Positions 1 through 12,200 of a stretch of 64,000 nt of DNA are shown in pieces. The position numbers were made by a program, and so were the translations under genes. The first letter of the stretch is position 1; each line of letters starts with the position of its first letter. This stretch comes from Amphiduros pacificus (Eukaryota; Annelida; Polychaeta; Phyllodocida; Hesionidae): positions 16,176,809-16,240,808 of the forward strand of contig OX439010.1 of assembly GCA_949316495.1 (NCBI GenBank), read 5' to 3'. The notes below the pieces were generated by a model. It was not told the origin of the DNA, searched no databases, and saw only the letters and a list, made by a program, of their open reading frames with translations.

Positions 1-160
1 ATTTAAGATAATTTATTCCTCATCAATTGCATTTTATGTTTTAACATACTTAGATTAAAATGATATTATATTTAATGTGAATAATTGACAATCTCTGATC
101 TCACACTGCTTAGTAATTTAATTCTATAAATGATGGTCGATGTTTCTTGTATATTTTCAG

Positions 161-253
161 AACCTGGGAACCGACTATGACCTCAGCACCAAGCAGAGTG
201 CTGATATCGTAGCCTTCAATGCCATGTTAGAAGAAAAACTTCTCCCGGCACTG
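161..253 (+). CDS. MTX1: Metaxin exon (31 codons, phase 0 to 0)
   Basis: Preceded by atattttcag and followed by gtaagt. It encodes the start of the GST-C-like region, ending LEEKLLPAL. Confidence 0.88.
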
Positions 254-3200
254 GTAAGTCACTCAAACTTCTCATAACATTCTCCTTGTGCTTTATTGCA
301 ATACATTCATAAAGATTAGATTAATAAAGATGTGGAGATGAAATAATAGGACATGAAGGATTTTGGTTACTTGTACAAAAGGCCTAAAACATGGAAACGA
401 TTCACTAAGAGTTCGCCAGTAGAATTCTAAAATCACTTGCCAAACTGAAAAAAGGTTAAAAATGTTTCGGGCCAGTGTTTGAAGTCAATGTGAAGGTAGA
501 GATGCTACAGTGATAACATAACAGATGGGCTCTCTAGACCTAGAGCAAAGTAGATATTGCCAATATTAGTACTGTTACATTGATAACATAACAGATGGGC
601 TCTCTAGACATAGAGCAAAGTAGATATTGCCAATATTAGTACTGTGACAGTGATAACATAACAGATGGGCTCTCTAGACATATAGCAATGTAGATATTGT
701 AAATATTAGTACTGTTACAGTGATAACATAACAGATGGGCTCTCTAGACATAGAGCAAAGTAGATATTGCCAATATTAGTACTGTTACAGTGATAACATA
801 ACAGATGGGCTCTCTAGACATAGAGCAAAGTAGATATTGCCAATATTAGTACTGTTACAGTGATAACATAACAGATGGGCTCTCTAGACATAGAGCAAAG
901 TAGATATTGTCAATATTAGTACTGTTACAGGGATAACATAACAGATGGGCTCTCTAGACATAGAGCAAAGTAGATATTGCCAATATTAGTACTGTTACAG
1001 TGATAACATAACAGATGGGCTCTCTAGACATAGAGCAAAGTAGATATTGTAAATATTAGTACTGTTACAGTGATAACATAACAGATGGGCTCTCTAGACA
1101 TAGAACAAAGTAGATATTGCAAATATTAGTACTGTTACAGTGATAACATAACAGATGGGCTCTCTAGACATAGAGCAAAGTAGATATTACCAATATTAGT
1201 ACTGTTACAGTGATAACATAACAGATGGGCTCTCTTGACATAGAGCAAAGTAGATATTGCCAATATTAGTACTGTTACAGTGATAACATAACAGATGGGC
1301 TCTCTAGACATAGAGCAAAGTAGATATTGCCAATATTAGTACTGTTACAGTGATAACATAACAGATGGGCTCTCTAGACATAGAGCAAAGTAGATATTGC
1401 CAATATTAGTACTGTTACAGTGATAACATAACAGATGGGCTCTCTAGACATAGAGCAAAGTAGATATTGCCAATATTAGTACTGTTACAGTGATAACATA
1501 ACAGATGGGCTCTCTAGACATAGAGCAAAGTAGATATTGCAAATATTAGTACTGTTACAGTGATAACATAACAGATGGGCTCTCTAGACATAGAGCAAAG
1601 TAGATATTGCCAATATTTGTACTGTTACAGTGATAACATAACAGATGGGCTCTCTAGACATAGAGCAAAGTAGATATTGTAAATATTAGTACTGTTACAG
1701 GGATAACATAACAGATGGGCTCTCTAGACATAGAGCAAAGTAGATATTGCCAATATTAGTACTGTTACAGTGATAACATAACAGATGGGCTCTCTAGACA
1801 TAGAGCAAAGTAGATATTGCAAATATTAGTACTGTTACAGTGATAACATAACAGATGGGCTCTCTAGACATAGAGCAAAGTAGATATTGCAAATATTAGT
1901 ACTGTTACAGTGATAACATAACAGATGGGCTCTCTAGACATAGAGCAAAGTAGATATTGCAAATATTAGTACTGTTACAGTGATAACATAACAGATGGGC
2001 TCTCTAGACATAGAGCAAAGTAGATATTGTAAATATTAGTACTGTTACAGTGATAACATAACAGATGGGCTCTCTAGACATAGAGCAAAGTAGATATTGC
2101 AAATATTAGTACTGTTACAGTGATAACATAACAGATGGGCTCTCTAGACATAGAGCAAAGTAGATATTGTAAATATTAGTACTGTTACAGGGATAACATA
2201 ACAGATGGGCTCTCTAGACATAGAGCAAAGTAGATATTGCCAATATTAGTACTGTTACAGTGATAACATAACAGATGGGCTCTCTAGACATAGAGCAAAG
2301 TAGATATTGTCAATATTAGTACTGTTACAGGGATAACATAACAGATGGGCTCTCTAGACATAGAGCAAAGTAGATATTGCCAATATTAGTACTGTTACAG
2401 TGATAACATAACAGATGGGCTCTCTAGACATAGAGCAAAGTAGATATTGTAAATATTAGTACTGTTACAGTGATAACATAACAGATGGGCTCTCTAGACA
2501 TAGAACAAAGTAGATATTGCAAATATTAGTACTGTTACAGTGATAACATAACAGATGGGCTCTCTAGACATAGAGCAAAGTAGATATTACCAATATTAGT
2601 ACTGTTACAGTGATAACATAACAGATGGGCTCTCTTGACATAGAGCAAAGTAGATATTGCCAATATTAGTACTGTTACAGTGATAACATAACAGATGGGC
2701 TCTCTAGACATAGAGCAAAGTAGATATTGCCAATATTAGTACTGTTACAGTGATAACATAACAGATGGGCTCTCTAGACATAGAGCAAAGTAGATATTGC
2801 CAATATTAGTACTGTTACAGTGATAACATAACAGATGGGCTCTCTAGACATAGAGCAAAGTAGATATTGCCAATATTAGTACTGTTACAGTGATAACATA
2901 ACAGATGGGCTCTCTAGACATAGAGCAAAGTAGATATTGCAAATATTAGTACTGTTACAGTGATAACATAACAGATGGGCTCTCTAGACATAGAGCAAAG
3001 TAGATATTGCCAATATTTGTACTGTTACAGTGATAACATAACAGATGGGCTCTCTAGACATAGAGCAAAGTAGATATTGTAAATATTAGTACTGTTACAG
3101 GGATAACATAACAGATGGGCTCTCTAGACATAGAGCAAAGTAGATATTGCCAATATTAGTACTGTTACAGTGATAACATAACAGATGGGCTCTCTAGACA

Positions 3201-6200
3201 TAGAGCAAAGTAGATATTGCAAATATTAGTACTGTTACAGTGATAACATAACAGATGGGCTCTCTAGACATAGAGCAAAGTAGATATTGCAAATATTAGT
3301 ACTGTTACAGTGATAACATAACAGATGGGCTCTCTAGACATAGAGCAAAGTAGATATTGCAAATATTAGTACTGTTACAGTGATAACATAACAGATGGGC
3401 TCTCTAGACATAGAGCAAAGTAGATATTGTAAATATTAGTACTGTTACAGTGATAACATAACAGATGGGCTCTCTAGACATAGAGCAAAGTAGATATTGC
3501 AAATATTAGTACTGTTACAGTGATAACATAACAGATGGGCTCTCTAGACATAGAGCAAAGTAGATATTGTAAATATTAGTACTGTTACAGGGATAACATA
3601 ACAGATGGGCTCTCTAGACATAGAGCAAAGTAGATATTGCCAATATTAGTACTGTTACAGTGATAACATAACAGATGGGCTCTCTAGACATAGAGCAAAG
3701 TAGATATTGCAAATATTAGTACTGTTACAGTGATAACATAACAGATGGGCTCTCTAGACATAGAGCAAAGTAGATATTGCCAATATTAGTACTGTTACAG
3801 ATGGGCTCTCTAGACATAGAGCAAAGTAGATATTGCAAATATTAGTACTGTTACAGTGATAACATAACAGATGGGCTCTCTAGACATAGAGCAAAGTAGA
3901 TATTGCAAATATTTGTACTGTTACAGTGATAACATAACAGATGGGCTCTCTAGACATAGAGCAAAGTAGATATTGTAAATATTTGTACTGTTACAGTGAT
4001 AACATAACAGATGGGCTCTCTAGACATAGAGCAAAGTAGATATTGCAAATATTTGTACTGTTACAGTGATAACATAACAGATGGGCTCTCTAGACATAGA
4101 GCAAAGTAGATATTGCCAATATTAGTACTGTTACAGTGATAACATAACAGATGGGCTCTCTAGACCTAGAGCAAAGTAGATATTACCAATATTAGCACTG
4201 TTACAGTGATAACATAACAGATGGGCTCTCTAGACATAGAGCAAAGTAGATATTGCCAATATTAGTACTGTTACAGTGATAACATAACAGATGGGCTCTC
4301 TAGACATAGAGCAAAGTAGATATTGTAAATATTAGTACTGTGACAGTAATAACATAACAGATGGACTCTCTAGACATAGAGCAAAGTAGATATTGTAAAT
4401 ATTAGTACTGTTACAGTGATAACATAACAGATGGGCTCTCTAGACATAGAGCAAAGTAGATATTGCCAATATTAGTACTGTTACAGTGATAACATAACAG
4501 ATGGGCTCTCTAGACATAGAGCAAAGTAGATATTGTAAATATTAGTACTGTGACAGTGATAACATAACAGATGGACTCTCTAGACATAGAGCAAAGTAGA
4601 TATTGTAAATATTAGTACTGTTACAGTGATAACATAACAGATGGGCTCTCTAGACATAGAGCAAAGTAGATATTGCCAATATTAGTACTGTTACAGTGAT
4701 AACATAACAGATGGGCTCTCTAGACATAGAGCAAAGTAGATATTGCCAATATTAGTACTGTTACAGTGATAACATAACAGATGGGCTCTCTAGACATAGA
4801 GCAAAGTAGATATTGCAAATATTAGTACTGTTACAGTGATAACATAACAGATGGGCTCTCTAGACATAGAGCAAAGTAGATATTGCCAATATTAGTACTG
4901 TGACAGTGATAACATAACAGATGGGCTCTCTAGACATAGAGCAAAGTAGATATTGCAAATATTAGTACTGTTACAGTGATACCATAACAGATGGGCTCTC
5001 TAGACATAGAGCAAAGTAGATATTGCCAATATTAGTACTGTGACAGTGATAACATAACAGATGGGCTCTCTAGACATAGAGCAAAGTAGATATTGCCAAT
5101 ATTAGTACTGTTACAGTGATAACATAACAGATGGGCTCTCTAGACATAGAGCAAAGTAGATATTGTAAATATTAGTACTGTTACAGTGATAACATAACAG
5201 ATGGGCTCTCTAGACATAGAGCAAAGTAGATATTGCCAATATTAGTACTGTTACAGTGATAACATAACAGATGGACTCTCTAGACATAGAGCAAAGTAGA
5301 TATTGTAAATATTAGTACTGTTACAGTGATAACATAACAGATGGGCTCTCTAGACATAGAGCAAAGTAGATATTGTAAATATTAGTACTGTTACAGTGAT
5401 AACATAACAGATGGGCTCTCTAGATACAGAGCAAAGTAGATATTGCAAATATTAGTACTGTTACAGTGATAACATAACAGATGGGCTCTCTAGACATAGA
5501 GCAAAGTAGATATTGCCAATATTAGTACTGTTACAGTGATAACATAACAGATGGGCTCTCTAGACATAGAGCAAAGTAGATATTGCCAATATAGTACTGT
5601 TACAGTGATAACATAACAGATGGGCTCTCTAGACATAGAGCAAAGTAGATATTGCAAATATTAGTACTGTTACAGTGATAACATAACAGATGGGCTCTCT
5701 AGATATAGAGCAAAGTAGATATTGCCAATATTAGTACTGTTACAGTGATAACATAACAGATGGGCTCTCTAGACATAGAGCAAAGTAGATATTGTAAATA
5801 TTAGTACTGTTACAGTGATAACATAACAGATGGGCTCTCTAGATATAGAGCAAAGTAGATATTGCAAATATTAGTACTGTTACAGTGATAACATAACAGA
5901 TGGGCTCTCTAGACATAGAGCAAAGTAGATATTGCAAATATTAGTACTGTTACAGTGATAAAATAACAGATGGGCTCTCTAGACATAGAGCAAAGTAGAT
6001 ATTGCAAATATTAGTACTGTTACAGTGATAACATAAGAGATGGACTCTCTAGACATAGAGCAAAGTAGATATTGCAAATATTAGTACTGTTACAGTGATA
6101 ACATAACAGATGGGCTCTTCTCTAGACATAGAGCAAAGTAGATATTGCCAATATTAGTACTGTTACAGTGATAACATAACAGATGGGCTCTCTAGACATA

Positions 6201-9200
6201 GAGCAAAGTAGATATTGCCAATATTAGTACTGTTACAGTGATAACATAACAGATGGGCTCTCTAGACATAGAGCAAAGTAGATATTGCAAATATTAGTAC
6301 TGTTACAGTGATAACATAACAGATGGGCTCTCTAGACATAGAGCAAAGTAGATATTGCAAATATTAGTACTGTGACAGTGATACGAGTTGGTGAACATGA
6401 AGCCTGCAATATCTGAAATGTTTGCAAAATTGGAATATTTGATAAAGACAGGATGTAAGGTTTTGGAGAGAAGTGTTTTGAGGAGAGTTCTACAAGGCCC
6501 AGCGTGCAGTACCCTGGCCGCCGATGGGATATTGTATAAAGCACCAGACGCAGACTGCATCAGCTGGTCTCTCTTTGATGTGCTGATTCTATACAAACAT
6601 TAAACACAACTTGTCCACTATCATTGTGCTACAGAACACAGTCGTAGTGAATTAGATTTCCAGAATTCCGGAACGCCTTGTCGTTTAGCATACCAATTCT
6701 TTTGATCTGGCAAAGTGTTGGGGTATTAAAGCTAATGTAGTCTTGCAAAATAGAAAAAAACATCACCTGCTGCAAATTCTTTTTGATGCATCTAATGTGA
6801 CATCCATCTGTTTGTAACTTATTGCTTTGGAATTTCTTTCCGAGGTTCTCTTTTGATATGATATAAAGTGCAACATATGTTATAGTACTCTAATTTTATT
6901 TTCCCTTTTTTCATTTGCATTGTTTTCTGTCCTTAATGCCAAAGAGTGATTTCAAAGTGATGTTTGTCTGGGAACATTTATTTATAAGCAGGCAAATTTG
7001 ATACTGTGTGTGTGAGTGTGTGTGTGAGTATGTGTGTGTGTGTGGCCCAGACAGTTTATTCACTGAATAACATCATTATGTATGGGAACTTTTCAATAAG
7101 ACTGTTATCTTTCCCATGTGGCTTTATTGTAATCTGATCTTGCATAATAAGGATTACATTAATCTGTCCTATTTTGGGATAATTTTCAATTTTCGTATTT
7201 CCTTAAATAGAATTAACGATAGACCAAATGAAAAGAAGTTTACACAGTCTTCTATTGCCATAGCAACCAATGTTTTGATGATGTAAATGTAATCTTTGCA
7301 TTAGACCTAAATGTGGTGTCATCATGTAGGAATTCTACAGTCTGAGTGCAGTGATATCTCCCTCTGCCATATGGTGATGCTCACAGCCTGCCTCTCTCAG
7401 ATAACAGACCACATTCGCAATAGTACGCATTGGCTGGCTACTCATTCTTTATCAAGTTTTTTTTTTTCAAAATTCTTCAATCATTATTCCCTTTCTTATT
7501 AAAGCTTGAGTTGAGTTGTGTATATCTCATCCAATTCTGTTTTGGTACAATTCATTGGGTAAAATCAGTGGAGATGAAGGTGAACATTTTGTGCATTAAA
7601 TATCAGCCTCTTTTCTGAACCATCAGCTTTCCAGATAGTCCTCATTGGATTGCGTAAAACTGGTCAACAAGTTTCATATTCAATTGATATTTTTATCAGA
7701 ACAGAAATGTCTTCTTACAAATGATGTTATTTATATCTTGTAGACTGAAGCAGATATAAATCAGATTCTGAATTGAGTGAGCAGACCCAGCTTATGAATA
7801 AATAATGTTCATATATAGAAAAAAGATAATCTTGTAATTTCCTTGTCAGATAACTCATAATTCGTTTCCTAATAAATGAACTATAAATAGCAGGGAAAAT
7901 TCAGTGGAAATGGCTTGACAAGGAGAAGGAGAGGCGGACATATTGTCAGATCTACTGTGATTCCCAGAGCAGGATTGATGCTCTGAATAAGATCAATCAT
8001 CCCTCTCTCTGATTTGTAAACCCTCAAGATTCTGCACGACTCAATAGTGTTACAAGATGGTCATCTTAATGACTGTGTGGGACTTGTTGATTACTTTTAT
8101 ATGAGATTAAACAGGTGTTTGGTCCTCGCTATTTACCGCATTCACTATCAGTGGAGGAAATAGTCTCAGATTGAAGCCTACTTCTGACATCCTCTCCAAT
8201 GTAAGAAGCATTGATGAGCTTTAATTCTGAGCCTGATCCTCAACGGTTAGGAATCTGATGAGCTGGCAAGTTTCCTGTTTGCAGCACAATCTTACACCCC
8301 AAGTTGCCACCTTTGAGGTCATCAATTCAAGCTAGATATATCAGTTTAGGTTTTATGAGCTGGTCTCAGTGACCATGCAGCCTGCCATATATATATATAT
8401 ATAATGTAGGGAGGGCTAAACAAGGCCATGCTGGTGTAAGGGGGGGGGGGGCTCTCAGAGCCTCATGGTGGTTCCCAGGGGGGACACTCACTTCCTCCAG
8501 GATTAGCAACACCTGATTCATCTTGTGAGGGGATCCCAGCCAGAGACACTCCCAGACTTACACATAATCCCAACTATACGAGCAAGGAATAGTCTGGGCT
8601 GAAAGCAGGTTTGAGCACAATAAGTTTTGTGTTATTGACCTTTGACCTTTTTAGCACAATTAGAGCTATATCAAGTGAGATAGAAGCCAGTCACTGGGAC
8701 TTAATGACATACTCATTTCACTGAGTCACTATGGACCTTTCTCTTGCATTATCCCATTTATATGATAACTCAGAGTAAAGATCTTGATCAGTTATTGAGT
8801 TCTGGTTGGAGAAGCAGCTCTGGATCAGATATCTGCCTTTCTCAATCATGTAACAAGACCAAAGCACTTTTCCCAACCCGGAATCAAACCCCAGACCTTC
8901 AATCAATTTATTTGAAAATGCTCTATTTTTACAAAAATAGTAATTCCCGTTGACTGATATTTCTCGCCAGATGGCACCATCAGCATGACACATAAAGATC
9001 CTCAAGTCAGAACTTCAAATGTTTTTGTACTTGTACAATTTAGTTAACATTATAAAGTTATTTCTGTTATATTCTATTTTATCATAACAGAATTTTTGGC
9101 AGAAGTAGGAAAATACTAGAACTAAAAGTAGGTTTATAGCAGTATTTATGTTAAAGAAGGCAAATACTTGTTCTCCTGTCAGAATTAACTATAAAATAAA

Positions 9201-12200
9201 ACTCATGTCACAAATAGCTAAATAACAGAACTCACTGTTCTGTGTAGAACTCTGTGGCTGTCTTTATTACAAGCAGATATAGAGGTGGGTGTGGCAACCT
9301 CTTGGCTATTCCACCTCAGTGCTCCCCCAGGGCAGGTGAGAGCTCAGCGGAGAGAGAGGCATACAAGATGGTGGCAACCACAGCTGACACAGGAAGTCTC
9401 CACTGAGATATGCTAACAGGACACAGAGCAGGCATACAAGATGGTGACAACCACAGCTGACACAGGAAGTCTCCATTGAGATATGCTAACAGGACACAGA
9501 GCAGGCATACAAGATGGTGGCAACCACAGCTGACACAGGAAGTCTCCACTGAGATATGCTAACAGGACACAGAGCAGGCATACAAGATGGTGGCAACCAC
9601 AGCTGACACAGGAAGTCTCCACTGAGATATGCTAACAGGACACAGAGCAGGCATACAAGATGGTGGCAACCACAGCTGACACAGGAATTCTCCACTGAGA
9701 TATGCTAACAGGAAACAGAGCAGGCATACAAGATGGTGGCAACCACAGCTGACACAGGAAGTCTCCACTGAGATATGCTAACAGGACACATAGCAGGCAT
9801 ACAAGATGGTGGCTACCACAGCTGACACAGGAAGTCTCCACTGAGATATGCTAACAGGAAACAGAGCAGGCATACAAGACGGTGTCAACCACAGCTGACA
9901 CAGGAAGTCTCCACTTAGATATGCTAACAGGACACAGAGCAGGATAAAGGCTCTTAAAGTTGTGTTATATTGTGTCACTCATAATCCAGATTAGATGAAA
10001 CACTAAGGGTTATGGCACTACCACATTTTGTTGTAGTCAATGTATACAAACACATTTATATGACACATTTATCATGTAAATTTAATGTAAGACAATACAG
10101 TCATAAAAACTGTCCAATGTATGGTTTGCACATAGAAGGAGCATATGAGTGTATGGACATTTCTGATATATAATTCAGATTCTCATCACATGGTAAATAA
10201 TGCAGTGAGAACCATCCCGGGATGCTGAGAGATACAGAGAAACACAATCAGTTTGAGCACATTGTGTTGATTCTGGTTCCCCGCTCTTAATCAAATATTG
10301 ATTAGTTCTTTAAATACTGAGAGATGGGCATTGATAAAAGTTCACATATGAGAATGAAAAATTAACAAAGGCATATTGTGTTAGTCATTAATGATATCAG
10401 TGCTCAGGAAAATGAATTTTTGGACATACTTGGCATCATAATCAATACCCTGGCCAAGGGAATTTAGCCACCAGGTGGCACTTTGAAGAGCATTGTAGAT
10501 TTGGGAAGAGATTTTCTCAGGATTCTGGATCTCTGTAATGGGTGAAATTTGTGCCACCAGGGTATGAAGATGCTTTCTGTTTTGCTAAAAAATTGATTGT
10601 GATTCTGAACCAGAAACTTGAAAGGTAATGAGAACAGACTGATACCTTTATGGTCTGTCTACCTAATGTCTTTACAAATCATAATCACAGTCCTGGGCTG
10701 GTGACTGTGAAAATGCTGCCAACAGGAGGCGCTGTGACTATACTATACTAACACCACTAAAAACGTATCAGGCCATTGTTAATATATTAATAGATTTTAA
10801 GTGATTGATATTAATATGAATAGATATAAAATGTTTTATAATTTAACATTGGTTGTAAAAAGATTAAAATGAAAAAAAAAATTGTATGGCAGTGTAGTTT
10901 ATAATGAAATAAAATGCTACATGACACATAAAACACAAACCAAAATTGGTAGAAAAAGACAAAGAAATTTTGATATAAGTGAAACTCCAATGTGTCATGT
11001 TTTAAATTAGATTACGTATATGCTATTATTATAATTTTAAGTTAAGAGTGGAGTGTTTTGTATGTTTAGAGTATAGTGTTATATGTTGAGAGTGTAGTGT
11101 GTTGTATGTTTAAAGGGCAGTGTGTGGTGAGTACAGTGTATTGTATGTTTAGAGTGTAGTTTATTGTATGTTTATAGCGTAGTGTCCTGTATGTTTAATG
11201 TACGTGTTGTATGTTTAAAGGGCAGTGTGTTGTATGTTTAGAGTGTAGTATATTGTATGTTTAGAGTGTAGTTTGTTGTATATTTAGAGTGTAGTATATT
11301 GTATGTTTAGAGTTAAGTTCGTTCTATATTTAGAGTGAAGTCTATTGTTTGTTTAGAGTGTAGGATGTTGTATATTTAGAGTGCAGCATGTTATATGTTT
11401 AAAGTGTAGTATATTGTATGTTTAGAGTTAAGTTTGTTCTATATTTAGAGTGCAGTCTGTTGTATGTTTAGAGTGTAGTGTGTTTTATGTTTACAGTGTA
11501 GTGTTTTGTATGTTTAGTGTATAACGTGTTGTATATTAAGTTCAGTATATTGTATGATTTCAGACACACCTGTGGTGGGTTGACAAGCGTGTATACCCTG
11601 AGATGACTCGGCCGTGGTTTGCCCGGCAGCTACCCTTCCCCCACTGCTACTACATACCCCTCAAGAAACACAAGCAATGCCAGAATAACATAACAGACGT
11701 CTACGGCGGTGAAGATGTCACTGAAAATGACATAGAAACAAAGGTATTTCACTATTATTCCATCCACTCTGATGTTATGAGGGACATGTTTTCAGCCATT
11801 TTATCCTCCAAAGGGAAGGATGGATGTCAACATACACCACCGTTGATGGACAGGAAGGATGTTAAAGTTCCCATTGTTCTACCTTAATGTCAGTCATTTT
11901 GTAACATTACATAGGGCTGCAACTTGTTACAATGTAATCATTGTCGGGCCACTTGAATCATGAAATTTTGACTGCAGCACTTAATTGAGCATATGGAATA
12001 ACCATGGATACAAATTTTATTACCGTAATTTAATATGCAGAAAAAAATGGTTAGTCCTGCCAATCAACAGAATTTAAACAGGCTAATCCATTGGGGTTAA
12101 CTGATTCATCAAGTTCGTCAGCCATTTATTTTAACTGATTCAATATATTAGCACCATATTTTATAGTTTCACAAAGATTGGCTCATTTTTATGAATATTC

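Noticed and set aside
8860-8960. tRNA-derived SINE on the minus strand
   Set aside because: Only a weak B-box-like string was seen; no A box at the right spacing, tail or target-site duplication.
9316-9978. Series of minus-strand frames of 66-77 codons spaced 73 bp
   Set aside because: They are the same 73-bp repeat read in successive frames.
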